Origin: Candidatus Nitrotoga sp. LAW
Lineage (GTDB): Bacteria; Pseudomonadota; Gammaproteobacteria; Burkholderiales; Gallionellaceae
DNA: 64,000 nt
Reading direction: 5' to 3'
NCBI GenBank assembly: GCA_003402315.1
Contig: QFXI01000016.1
Location: 115,526-179,525, forward strand
The position numbers were made by a program, and so were the translations under genes. Within the stretch, counting starts at the first letter, position 1. Each line of letters starts with the position of its first letter. Shown one piece after another: positions 36,112-45,258 of the stretch. Under the pieces are notes generated by a model. That model saw nothing but the letters and a program-made list of their open reading frames with translations. It was not told the origin of the DNA and ran no database searches.

Positions 36112-36122
36112 TTAGGATTCCT
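36112..36122. promoter_or_regulatory. Candidate MarR operator upstream of the marR-like gene
   Basis: The word TTAGGATTCCT lies 35 bases upstream of the regulator start codon. AGGATTCCT is a near palindrome (one central mismatch). The same 11-base word occurs at 36848-36858 upstream of the protoglobin gene, with matching flanks (TTAGGATTCCTTTA and TTAGGATTCCTATA). MarR proteins usually bind 10-16 base palindromes in their own promoter and next to regulated genes, so this is a plausible autoregulatory site. The assignment is inference. Confidence 0.55.
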
Positions 36123-36156
36123 TTACAATTGCTCGGATTTCGCGGATACTCCAAAC

Positions 36157-36816
36157 ATGAAAACGAGACACACTTTACCTTGGCACGACACACCTGCGAA
36201 AAGCGAACGCATTGTCAGTGCCATTACGCGAATTGCTTCGGTGTTGCGCAGCGGAGCATGGCAGTTTGCGACGGCTGAAGGACTCAACCCGACACAAGTG
36301 GATATCCTAGAAGCGCTACGGTCACGACGAGAAGGTGTACGTTTGTCATGGATAGCACAGCATCTGGGCGTAACGGCCGCCAGCGCGAGTGATTCAATCA
36401 CTTCGCTCACGGCTAAAGGCTTAATTGAGAAGGGGCGTGATGCTGCTGATGGACGCGCTGTGGCGTTGAGGCTGACGGAATCAGGACAAAACTTGGCTGC
36501 AAGGGTTTCTAATTCGGTCAGTTTTGCGCACGAAGCTGTTTCCGATCTTCCACAATCTACTCAGGAAGCTTTGTTCGAATCCCTTCTGGCATTAATTGGC
36601 AAGCTGCAGCAGTCGGATCGATTCCCTGAAATTCGCGCCTGTGTTACATGCAAGTACTTTGCTATAAACAGACATCCTGACTCTAATGCGCCACACCACT
36701 GCACATTGGTCAATGCGCCACTCTCTGTCAGCCTATTGCGACTTGATTGTCCCGAACATGATCAGGCCCAGGCAGCCGTGGTAGTTCAAAATTGGCGGGA
36801 GCTTGAGAGTGCCTAA
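36157..36816 (+). CDS. MarR-family transcriptional regulator with C-terminal Cys/His cluster
   Basis: A 219-residue winged-helix regulator, longer than ordinary MarR proteins (about 140-160). The MarR DNA-binding core covers about residues 40-115 (LNPTQVDILEALRSRREGVR, AASASDSITSLTAKGLIEKG, wing DAADGRAVALRLTESG). A C-terminal addition (about 155-205) carries Cys162-x2-Cys165, His180-His181-Cys182 and Cys198, as in RACVTCKYFAIN, APHHCTLV and RLDCPEHD. This looks like a metal- or cluster-binding or redox site. It is preceded by a candidate operator at 36112-36122 and followed by another before the protoglobin gene. I infer a redox-, metal- or NO-sensing regulator of itself and the next genes. 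The regulated ligand is unknown. Confidence 0.88.
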   Translation: MKTRHTLPWHDTPAKSERIVSAITRIASVLRSGAWQFATAEGLNPTQVDILEALRSRREGVRLSWIAQHLGVTAASASDSITSLTAKGLIEKGRDAADGRAVALRLTESGQNLAARVSNSVSFAHEAVSDLPQSTQEALFESLLALIGKLQQSDRFPEIRACVTCKYFAINRHPDSNAPHHCTLVNAPLSVSLLRLDCPEHDQAQAAVVVQNWRELESA

Positions 36817-36847
36817 ATGCCACATTGCTTTTTTTTAACTATTATAC

Positions 36848-36858
36848 TTAGGATTCCT
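36848..36858. promoter_or_regulatory. Candidate MarR operator upstream of the protoglobin gene
   Basis: A second copy of TTAGGATTCCT, here with a TATACT (36843-36848) ending in its first base and followed by TATA. It sits 90 bases upstream of the protoglobin ATG and 31 bases after the marR-like stop. If TATACT is a -10 element, bound protein would cover it. I could not find a matching -35 by eye. With the identical word at 36112-36122 it supports co-regulation of the marR-like and protoglobin genes. Confidence 0.55.
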
Positions 36859-36948
36859 ATATGAAAGATCCACCCTGAAATTAATAAAATAATTATTTAA
36901 TAAACTTATTCTGAATTTTTCTATTAACAATAACTAAAGGATTTATTC

Positions 36949-37629
36949 ATGAAAAATCGTTTTTTTTCATTGGTTACATCAGTTTGCCTTAGTGCCATAA
37001 CTCCGTTCGCATCTGCACATGGAGGATCAATTTCCGTTCCGCAGACTCAAATTCCCGGCTATACATTCGGCCAGAAATCGGTTGCGGCTGCACCCTATAC
37101 TCTTAAGGATTTAGAGTCATTAAAGAAGACACTTCTCTTCACCGATGATGATGTGCTCTATCTGCGTAAAAGCAAAGAGATTTTGGCGGATCAAACAGAT
37201 GCAATTCTGGATGTTTGGTACGGTTTTGTTGCATCTACGCCGGAACTTGTCGAGTATTTCAAAAATACTAAGACAGGCCAGCCAGATGGCGACTACCTGA
37301 ATGCAGTTCGTAAAAGATTCGGTCAGTGGATATTAGATACGGCTGATGCGAACTATGATCAAGCATGGCTCGACTATCAGTATGAGATTGGTCTTCGTCA
37401 CACTAAGATTAAAAAGAATAAAACGGATCACGTTAAAAGTGTGCCTCAAGTGAATTTCCGTTATCTGTCCGCGCTCACGATCCCTGTGACGACAACGCTT
37501 AAGCCATTTCTTGCAAAGAAAGGCGTGAGCACAGCCGACGTCGAAAAGATGCATGCCGCTTGGGTAAAATCTGTTTTATTGCAAACCATTCTATGGAGCT
37601 ATCCGTACGTTCGCGATGGCCAGTTCTAG
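36949..37629 (+). CDS. Protoglobin-family haem protein with N-terminal signal peptide
   Basis: A 226-residue globin. The protoglobin core runs from about residue 35 (IPGYTFG, TLKDLESLKKTLLFTDDDVL, then DQTDAILDVWYGFVASTPEL) through RKRFGQWILD and YDQAWLDYQYEIGLRH, with the likely proximal haem-binding His151, to VEKMHAAWVKSVLLQTILWS. It also has an N-terminal signal peptide (MKNRFFSLVTSVCLSAITPF, cleavage after ASA at residue 23). That would send the protein to the periplasm, which is unusual for a globin. Protoglobins bind O2, CO and NO. Ribosome binding site AAAGGA precedes the ATG. A near-palindrome shared with the MarR gene sits in front. Export would need haem delivery on the periplasmic side. 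Confidence 0.9.
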   Translation: MKNRFFSLVTSVCLSAITPFASAHGGSISVPQTQIPGYTFGQKSVAAAPYTLKDLESLKKTLLFTDDDVLYLRKSKEILADQTDAILDVWYGFVASTPELVEYFKNTKTGQPDGDYLNAVRKRFGQWILDTADANYDQAWLDYQYEIGLRHTKIKKNKTDHVKSVPQVNFRYLSALTIPVTTTLKPFLAKKGVSTADVEKMHAAWVKSVLLQTILWSYPYVRDGQF

Positions 37630-37657
37630 TTGCTGAATTGCATAGCTAATACGGCTT

Positions 37658-37674
37658 GCGCTCCATATTTTGGA
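37658..37674. repeat. Short hairpin between the protoglobin and AhpD-like genes
   Basis: GCTCCA-TATTT-TGGAGC forms a perfect 6-base stem 28 bases after the protoglobin stop. No T tract follows. It may be a weak terminator or stabilise the message between the two genes. Confidence 0.35.
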
Positions 37675-37724
37675 GCCTCGCCACAAATTTATCTCAACCA
37701 ATTAATAAATTAAGGAAAACTATC

Positions 37725-38271
37725 ATGTCCCGTGTTCAACTCATCAACGCCAATGAAGCTACAGAAGATCGTAAAGCTATTCTGAATCAGATCCACGGAG
37801 CCTTTGGTGTTGTGCCAAATATGTTCCGTGCCGTGGCCAATTCACCCGCAACGCTCAAGAGTATGTGAAGTTCATTTGGCGCACTTGGTTCTGTGCATTC
37901 TGGGAGCTAAGCTCGGAGAAAAAATTGCAGTTGCATTTGCTGACAGAAATCGCTGTGAATACTGCTTGGCAGCTCATACTGTCTTGGGTCAAAATGTCGG
38001 GGTTTCCGCACTTGAGATGGCAGCTGCTCAAGCTGTCAAATCGGATGACGCACAAACCGCCGCCGCTTTGCGTTTTGCTCTGAAGCTTGTTACCAACTGT
38101 GCGCAAATCGCCGATGCCGATGTCATCGAATTGAGGACGGTGGGGTTCAACGACGAACAGATTGTCGAAATTATGGCTCACGTCGCATTGAACATTTTTA
38201 CCAATTATGTCAATTTGGCTTTCAATGTGCCGATCGATTTCCCTAAGATAAATCTACGCGTAGCAGTTTAG
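37725..38271 (+). pseudogene. AhpD/carboxymuconolactone decarboxylase-like gene, broken by TGA and a frameshift
   Basis: An ATG at 37725 after TTAAGGA begins MSRVQLINANEATEDRKAIL, QIHGAFGVVPNMFRAVANSP and ATLKSM, then a TGA at 37866-37868 where relatives usually have Trp (expected MWSSFGALG). The same frame goes on with SSFGALGS and then needs a shift of one base near 37891-37896 to reach ILGAKLGEKIAVAFADRNRC. It continues with the catalytic CEYCLAAHTVLGQ (CxxC plus His) and LNIFTNYVNLAFNVPIDFP, with a stop at 38271. Intact proteins are alkylhydroperoxidase-like enzymes of about 180 residues. Two lesions 25-30 bases apart argue against a lone read error. The C-terminal half alone might be expressed from an internal start, which is unlikely. 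Confidence 0.85.
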
Positions 38272-38282
38272 ATACCAGTTTT

Positions 38283-38309
38283 GCTGGGAGTAGCTCATGT
38301 TCTCCCAGC
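38283..38309 (+). terminator. Putative terminator downstream of the AhpD-like gene
   Basis: GCTGGGAG and CTCCCAGC form a perfect 8-base stem with an 11-base loop, 11 bases after the AhpD-like stop codon. The sequence after it (AATATTTAACC) is AT-rich but without a run of T, so it could also attenuate transcription into the redoxin gene. Confidence 0.55.
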
Positions 38310-38338
38310 AATATTTAACCTGAATCAGGAATAATTGT

Positions 38339-38839
38339 ATGTCTAACATCAACTTAGTAGCTCCAGAATTACAAGTATCTCAATGGCTCAATACACTACG
38401 TTTTATTACGCTTGCGGAATTACGCGGACGCGTGGTCGTACTGCACGCATTTCAGATGCTATGCCCCGGTTGTGTGTCACATGGCTTGCCACAAGCTATG
38501 GCTATCCATGACACTTTTCCGGCAGCAGATGTTGCCGTGATTGGTATTCATAGTGTTTTCGAGCATCACAATGCAATGACCCCTGTAGCTTTAGAGGCAT
38601 TTCTTTATGAATACCGTATCCGTTTTCCAGTTGCTGTGGATCAATTATCAACAACAGGTAATATTCCGCATACGATGGAAGCATTTGGTATGAAGGGCAC
38701 ACCGACGTTGATTATTTTAGACCGGCAAGGACGCATCAGACTTAATCATTTTGGCCGCATAGATGATTTGCGTGTTGGAGCAATAATTGGCCAACTGGTG
38801 AGTGAGGCTGCGACCGACCCTTATAACAACCAAAATTGA
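38339..38839 (+). CDS. Thioredoxin-like redoxin (TlpA/AhpC-TSA type) with a CxxC motif
   Basis: A 166-residue cytoplasmic thioredoxin-fold protein, with no signal peptide. The active site is CPGC in HAFQMLCPGCVSHGLPQAMA (about residues 42-45), and a cis-Pro region appears as GMKGTPTLIILDRQGRIRLN. It starts at ATG with AGGA upstream, about 65 bases after the broken AhpD-like gene. Such redoxins act as disulfide reductases or peroxidases with low-molecular-weight thiols. Its place beside a haem protein and a CxxC peroxidase-like gene suggests a joint redox function, but a specific substrate cannot be named. Confidence 0.85.
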   Translation: MSNINLVAPELQVSQWLNTLRFITLAELRGRVVVLHAFQMLCPGCVSHGLPQAMAIHDTFPAADVAVIGIHSVFEHHNAMTPVALEAFLYEYRIRFPVAVDQLSTTGNIPHTMEAFGMKGTPTLIILDRQGRIRLNHFGRIDDLRVGAIIGQLVSEAATDPYNNQN

Positions 38840-38901
38840 GAGCAATACGTTGCAGGGCGCGGCGATTCTAACGCTATGCAAAGTGGGAGTGTGCAGAAGA
38901 A

Positions 38902-38925
38902 GCGGTGGAGTCGGAGTACCACCGC
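38902..38925. terminator. Hairpin between convergent redoxin and efp genes
   Basis: GCGGTGG and CCACCGC form a perfect 7-base stem with a 10-base loop between the two convergent genes. Beyond it, AAAGCGAT (38927-38934) and ATCGCTTT (38975-38982) form a second, widely spaced inverted repeat. Either may serve as a terminator for one strand. No strong U tract is present. Confidence 0.4.
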
Positions 38926-38994
38926 AAAAGCGATTTAATTCACGGTACGCGTTATAGTATTATTTAGTGCAAATATCGCTTTCTCTTAGGATCA

Positions 38995-39555
38995 TCAAGC
39001 ATTAACACGGCGCTTAAATTCGCCAGTACGTGTATCAATTTCAATTTGATCACCAATTTCACAAAATGCAGCCACTTGTAACTCTATACCAGAACCGATT
39101 TTGGCAGGCTTCATCACTTTACCGGAGGTATCACCACGCGCTGCCGGTTCTGTGTAGATAATTTCGCGTATGACAGTATTGGGTAGATCAACAGAAATGG
39201 CTTTATCGTTGTAAAAAACCATCTCGCAGGCCATACCATCTTCGAGATAGTTAAGCGACTCACCCAAATTCTCTTTTTCCACCTCATACTGATTGTAATC
39301 AGCATCCATAAACACATACATGGGATCAGCAAAGTAAGAGTATGTGGCCTCTTTTCGATCAAGTAGAACTATTTCAAATTTGTCATCCGCTCTATATATT
39401 GCCTCGCTCGGCGAGTCCGTCAATAGGTTCTTGAATTTCATTTTAACTACCGAGCCATTACGGCCAGAGCGAGTGTACTCGGCCTTTAATACCACCATAG
39501 GGTCGCTGCCGACCATAACAACATTACCCGCCCGTAGTTCTTGTGCTATTTTCAT
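38995..39555 (-). CDS. efp: Elongation factor P
   Basis: A 186-residue translation factor that rescues ribosomes stalled at polyproline. It begins [20 protein letters not shown] and has the three OB-like domains (the second around [20 protein letters not shown] and the third ending GEFKRRVNA). The residue at the tip of the first domain is Arg32 (in [12 protein letters not shown]). This is the type modified by rhamnosylation rather than the Lys34 type modified by EpmA/B. The modifying enzyme EarP is encoded directly upstream and overlaps this gene, so the pair matches. Confidence 0.95.
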   Translation of the reverse strand: MKIAQELRAGNVVMVGSDPMVVLKAEYTRSGRNGSVVKMKFKNLLTDSPSEAIYRADDKFEIVLLDRKEATYSYFADPMYVFMDADYNQYEVEKENLGESLNYLEDGMACEMVFYNDKAISVDLPNTVIREIIYTEPAARGDTSGKVMKPAKIGSGIELQVAAFCEIGDQIEIDTRTGEFKRRVNA

Positions 39556-40780
39556 ATCTGCTTACCCTAAAATCTGATTTACATTCTAAATTGCATATTC
39601 TATCAATTTTTTCAACAAAATTCAGCAAATTCAAAACAAGGCTATTGCCGGATAAATGTTGCGACCATTCGTGCGCATGTGTCTGCAATAGCGCTATGTG
39701 CTTCCAGTATTCGTCCCAAGCATGTTTTGAATTTGTTGAGGCCGTTTGGCCTATATTATGTCCAATATTCCATCCTTCCCACAAACTATATAATGCTTGT
39801 GCTGCGTCTGGCTGCAGTCCGACACAATACAACTCCATGAAAGCATACAGCTTTTTTATATGTACATTATCTTGTTGTGGATAGATGTTCCAAACAAATG
39901 GTTTACCCGCCCATTGCGCACGCACGCAGGAATCCTCTCCTCGTACAAAGTTAATATCGCAGGCCCACAATAATTCATCGTACCGCTCCTGTTCGATAAA
40001 CGGCAATATGCGCACTTCCAAGTTATCGCACTGTAATATGTCACCTGCTACAACGATTTCCCGCTCAAAAAAGGCTGCCACCTGAGGTAGCACACAGCCT
40101 TTTGGCACTAAACACAATATCGGGATATTGGTCTTTGCCCAAGCAGAAAATAATTCCGGCAGTGCGAAGTTTTCATAACAAAATAACGATACACGCACTT
40201 CATCGGGTTTGGGTAATGGCACGCCAAGTGCTCGCCAAAATGCGGCTTGGGTATGCAGTTCGTTCTGAAATGCATCGCGTCGTGCGATAAGATCTCGCTC
40301 CAACAGTAATCCACCAGTTTGCGGAGTGAACCCCGGAAAAAAGAAATATTTCGTGAGAGGTAAAGAAGGATGTGGTGAGGGTAGGCAATGACAGCCAGCT
40401 ACCCATTCTTCCGCACTGAGGTATTCCAAGTTAATCCAAATCGATTTGCACTTTTGCGCCACCATCGCTGCCACGTAACGCTCGGGTAGTTCACATGCGA
40501 ATGCCTCAATCACCAGTTGTGCTGGCTCTACCTTTGGGAATGAAAGCTCCAAAAAAATTGTTTCCCATTGCCTGATTTCTACGCCAGAGCAATGTTGTAT
40601 TGGCATATCTGGACAGATTGCCGAGTGTAACCTGCGAAAGCTTAACAGATCGTCCACCCATAGTCGCACTGTCATATCATGCTCATGCACCAATTGTTTA
40701 GCCAATCGCCAGCACACACCAATGTCACCGAAATTGTCTATCACGACGCAAAAAATATCGCAGGTAATCGGTTTATCCAT
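39524..40780 (-). CDS. earP: EF-P arginine rhamnosyltransferase EarP
   Basis: A 418-residue GT-B glycosyltransferase that attaches rhamnose to EF-P Arg32. The start [20 protein letters not shown] gives the family N-terminal [13 protein letters not shown] motif with its catalytic Asp residues. The conserved donor-binding region [20 protein letters not shown] is near residue 290. A start upstream at 40885 would add 35 residues lacking family resemblance. The C-terminus extends about 25-30 residues past the typical end. It overlaps the efp start by 32 bases in another frame, so efp initiation must occur within earP. earP-efp adjacency is typical of betaproteobacteria. Confidence 0.93.
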   Translation of the reverse strand: MDKPITCDIFCVVIDNFGDIGVCWRLAKQLVHEHDMTVRLWVDDLLSFRRLHSAICPDMPIQHCSGVEIRQWETIFLELSFPKVEPAQLVIEAFACELPERYVAAMVAQKCKSIWINLEYLSAEEWVAGCHCLPSPHPSLPLTKYFFFPGFTPQTGGLLLERDLIARRDAFQNELHTQAAFWRALGVPLPKPDEVRVSLFCYENFALPELFSAWAKTNIPILCLVPKGCVLPQVAAFFEREIVVAGDILQCDNLEVRILPFIEQERYDELLWACDINFVRGEDSCVRAQWAGKPFVWNIYPQQDNVHIKKLYAFMELYCVGLQPDAAQALYSLWEGWNIGHNIGQTASTNSKHAWDEYWKHIALLQTHAHEWSQHLSGNSLVLNLLNFVEKIDRICNLECKSDFRVSRYENSTRTTGG

Positions 40781-40959
40781 TTCATTCGTAACATGCGTTA
40801 ATAAATACATCGCGCGTACATCGTGGGATTCTATAATCGTGCTACATGCTTCAATATTGGGTAATCTATCGCTTGTTGTTCTCATCGAATGAAACAGCGT
40901 AGCAAAAAAACTATTGATGTGTCCAAAGTTACTCGACTATCACAATAGGTTATATTTAG

Positions 40960-42129
<1,170 letters not shown>

Positions 42130-42163
42130 AATTCGCCGCTGCAAAATTTAACTGGGAGAGGTT

Positions 42164-42487
42164 ATGTTGATTAGCAACGCTTATGCACAAAACGCAGCAG
42201 TTGCGTCCAGTTCTGGGTTTATGGACTTTCTGCCTGTGGTTGCAGTGTGCGCAGTGTTTTATTTTCTTTTGCTGCGTCCGCAACAGAAGCGCGTTAAGGA
42301 GCAAAAGGCCATGCTGGCTGCCCTGCAAAAAAATGATGAGATCATTACTATAGGCGGAGAGTTGGGCCGTGTGTCCAAGGTGGGCGAAAACTATATCAAC
42401 TTGGAAATCGCCGAAAACGTGACGGTACTGATTCAGAAAAGTGCGGTTCAAATGGTGCTACCCAAGGGAACAATTAAGTCGATTTAA
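42164..42487 (+). CDS. yajC: Preprotein translocase accessory protein YajC
   Basis: A 107-residue single-span inner-membrane protein. It has a hydrophobic segment (FMDFLPVVAVCAVFYFLLLR) with the conserved RPQQKRVKEQKAMLAALQK after it, and a soluble beta-rich part (DEIITIGGELGRVSKVGENY). It associates with SecDF and the Sec holotranslocon. Its ribosome binding site GGGAGAGG is strong. The genes tgt, yajC, secD and secF run in the same direction with short gaps. Confidence 0.94.
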   Translation: MLISNAYAQNAAVASSSGFMDFLPVVAVCAVFYFLLLRPQQKRVKEQKAMLAALQKNDEIITIGGELGRVSKVGENYINLEIAENVTVLIQKSAVQMVLPKGTIKSI

Positions 42488-42496
42488 GGTACTGTC

Positions 42497-44308
42497 ATGA
42501 ACCGTTATCCGCTGTGGAAATATTTGCTTGTCCTCGTTGTATTTATTTTGGGTCTGATTTACACCTTACCTAATTTTTATGGTGAATCTCCTGCTGTGCA
42601 GGTGTTGCCTTTGCGCGCCAATCTTAAGGCGGATAGTGCATTACTGCAGCGGGTAGATGATGCGCTTAAAGCGGCCAATCTGAATGCGGAAGGGGTCGCA
42701 TTGGATCTGACAAGTGTTAAAGCGCGCTTTAACAATACCGATAATCAACTTAAGGCTAAGGATGTTCTTCAGGCACAGTTGGGTGATGATTACATGGTTG
42801 CCCTCAATCTACTGTCACGCTCGCCGCAGTGGTTAACCGCTATGAATGCACGGCCCATGTATCTCGGATTAGACTTGCGTGGCGGGGTGCATTTCTTGTT
42901 GCAGATTGACATGAAGGGCGCGCTGGATAAGGCGATGGAAGCCGCTTCTGGCGATATGCGGAGCATCCTCCGTGATCAGAATATTGCTTATTCTGGTATC
43001 AGCCGTGATGGCAGAATGGTGACAGTTAAGTTCCGCGATGCGGATACGCGCAGTAAAGGTACGGCAGAACTCAAACAACGCTTCGGTGGTTTGGCCTTTA
43101 ATGACAAGAATGAAGGCAACGAGCTTCTCTTACTTGCTACCTTAAAGCCGGAGGAAGAGAAACGTATCCAGGAATCCGCTGTGCAGCAGAATTTAATTAC
43201 TTTACGCAACCGTGTCAATGAATTAGGTGTGGCCGAGCCGATAATTCAGCAGCAAGGTGTAGATCGTATTGTAGTACAGCTCCCCGGTGTGTTAGATACA
43301 GCGCACGCGAAAGACATTCTTGGCCGTACCGCGACATTGGAAGTGCGTTTGGTAGATGATGAGCATAAATTTAGTGAGGGTTTCGCCGTACCGTTTGGTA
43401 CTGAAATGTTTAAGGATCGGGATGGTTCTATGCTGTTGGTGAAGAAAACAGTACTGCTTACCGGCGAACGTATCAATGATGCGCAACCTGGCTTTGACAA
43501 CCGCAGCAATGAGCCAGCAGTACATATCAATCTGGATGGCGCGGGTACGCGTAAATTTAAAGAAGCGACGCGTGAGAATGTCGGCAAGCGTATGGCTATA
43601 CTGTTATTTGAAAAAGGTAAGGGTGAAGTTGTTACTGCTCCAGTGATCCGTGAGGAAATTGGCGGTGGGCGCGTGCAAATTAGCGGCCAGATGAATACCA
43701 AAGAGGCGAATGATATATCCTTGTTGCTGCGTGCTGGTGCACTGGCAGCGCCGATGGAAATTATTGAGGAGCGCACTGTCGGTCCCAGCCTTGGTGCGGA
43801 CAATATTGTGCGTGGCTTTCGTTCTACCCAAATTGGTTTTGTAGCTATTGCGGTTTTTATGATTACCTATTACCTGATGTTTGGCGCGGTTTCTGTGCTG
43901 GCATTAGGCGCTAATTTGTTGTTACTGGTGGCCTTATTGTCCATGCTGCAAGCTACGCTAACTTTGCCTGGTATGGCAGGTATTGCGCTAACGTTGGGTA
44001 TGGCGATTGATGCTAATGTTTTGATCAATGAGCGCATTCGAGAGGAGCTGCGTAATGGTAATACGCCACAAGCATCCATCCATGCCGGATATGATCATGC
44101 ATTCCGTACCATACTTGATTCCAACATTACCACTTTGATCGCGGGTATAGCGCTGTTCATGTTTGGTTCCGGTGCGGTACGAGGTTTCGCTGTTGTATTG
44201 TGTTTGGGCATTCTTACTTCGATGTTCAGTGCGGTGTTGGTGTCACGTGCACTGGTTAACCTAATTTACGGGCGTAAGCTACGGTTGACTAATATCGCCA
44301 TCGGTTAA
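42497..44308 (+). CDS. secD: Protein translocase subunit SecD
   Basis: A 603-residue inner-membrane protein that uses the proton gradient to pull secreted proteins through the Sec channel. It begins MNRYPLWKYLLVLVVFILGL with one N-terminal membrane segment. A large periplasmic domain starts GLDLRGGVHFLLQIDMKGAL. Five membrane segments follow from about residue 430 (including GADNIVRGFRSTQIGFVAIA and GMAIDANVLINERIREELRN). It starts 9 bases after yajC. Length is close to the family norm (about 615). Confidence 0.95.
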   Translation: MNRYPLWKYLLVLVVFILGLIYTLPNFYGESPAVQVLPLRANLKADSALLQRVDDALKAANLNAEGVALDLTSVKARFNNTDNQLKAKDVLQAQLGDDYMVALNLLSRSPQWLTAMNARPMYLGLDLRGGVHFLLQIDMKGALDKAMEAASGDMRSILRDQNIAYSGISRDGRMVTVKFRDADTRSKGTAELKQRFGGLAFNDKNEGNELLLLATLKPEEEKRIQESAVQQNLITLRNRVNELGVAEPIIQQQGVDRIVVQLPGVLDTAHAKDILGRTATLEVRLVDDEHKFSEGFAVPFGTEMFKDRDGSMLLVKKTVLLTGERINDAQPGFDNRSNEPAVHINLDGAGTRKFKEATRENVGKRMAILLFEKGKGEVVTAPVIREEIGGGRVQISGQMNTKEANDISLLLRAGALAAPMEIIEERTVGPSLGADNIVRGFRSTQIGFVAIAVFMITYYLMFGAVSVLALGANLLLLVALLSMLQATLTLPGMAGIALTLGMAIDANVLINERIREELRNGNTPQASIHAGYDHAFRTILDSNITTLIAGIALFMFGSGAVRGFAVVLCLGILTSMFSAVLVSRALVNLIYGRKLRLTNIAIG

Positions 44309-44325
44309 GTATAAAGAGGTAATAA

Positions 44326-45255
44326 ATGGAATTTTTCAAGATCAATCGCAACATTCCGTTCATGAGCTATGGGCGGTATACCACCACAATTTCTTTGGTG
44401 ACATTTATTGTGGCGGTATTTTTTATAGTAACCAAAGGATTGAATTTTGGTGTAGATTTCACTGGTGGAACAGTGATGGAAGTGCACTACGCTCAGACTG
44501 CTGACCTGAACAAGGTGCGTGGACAGTTGGCTGATATGGGGTTACATGATGTATTAGTACAAAACTTTGGCTCTAGCCATGATGTATTGCTACAGGTATC
44601 GCTAAAACAGAATGTAGTGGGCGCGAAACTGAGCGAACAGATTCTCGATAAGTTGCGCCAGCAAGATGCCAGTGTGGAAATGCGCCGCGTCGAATTTGTT
44701 GGCCCGCAAGTGGGGCAAGATTTGGTGGAGAATGGTGCGCTTGCATTGTTGCTGGTGTCCATTGGCATCGCATGTTACCTTTGGGTGCGATTCGAGTGGA
44801 AATTTGGCCTTGCAGCGATAATTGCCAATTTGCATGACGTAATTATCATTATTGGTTTTTTTGCGTTCTTTCAGTGGGATTTTTCACTTACCGTGCTGGC
44901 GGCGCTGCTAGCCGTGTTGGGTTACTCGGTAAATGAATCAGTGGTAGTATTCGATCGTATCCGGGAAAATTTCCGAAAGATGCGCAAGACGGAGGTTGCC
45001 GAAATAATCGATAACGCGATTACACGCACTATGTCGCGTACCATTATTACCCACCTTTGCACTCAGATGATGGTAACGGCGATGCTATTCTTGGGCGGAG
45101 AGACATTGCATTATTTTGCGTTAGCGTTGACTATTGGCATTCTGTTTAGTATTTATTCCTCTGTGCTGGTGGCCAGCCCATTGCTTATGCTGATGGGTGT
45201 TTCGCGCGAGGATTTCATCAAGACGGAAAAAGTGACTGAAGAAGTATTATCCTAG
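44326..45255 (+). CDS. secF: Protein translocase subunit SecF
   Basis: A 309-residue partner of SecD. The conserved N-terminal part is MEFFKINRNIPFMSYGRYTT with NFGVDFTGGTVMEVHYAQTA. Membrane segments include VLGYSVNESVVVFDRIRENF and SRTIITHLCTQMMVTAMLFL. It is 17 bases downstream of secD with AAAGAGG as ribosome binding site. It overlaps no gene but leads directly into the DedA protein (four bases between). Membrane protein secDF complex for late steps of export. Confidence 0.95.
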   Translation: MEFFKINRNIPFMSYGRYTTTISLVTFIVAVFFIVTKGLNFGVDFTGGTVMEVHYAQTADLNKVRGQLADMGLHDVLVQNFGSSHDVLLQVSLKQNVVGAKLSEQILDKLRQQDASVEMRRVEFVGPQVGQDLVENGALALLLVSIGIACYLWVRFEWKFGLAAIIANLHDVIIIIGFFAFFQWDFSLTVLAALLAVLGYSVNESVVVFDRIRENFRKMRKTEVAEIIDNAITRTMSRTIITHLCTQMMVTAMLFLGGETLHYFALALTIGILFSIYSSVLVASPLLMLMGVSREDFIKTEKVTEEVLS

Positions 45256-45258
45256 GCC

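Noticed and set aside
37866..37868. TGA as selenocysteine in the AhpD-like gene
   Set aside because: The codon sits where relatives have Trp, not at the catalytic CxxC, and a second lesion follows within 30 bases. No SECIS-like hairpin was seen right after the TGA. A nonsense change is simpler.
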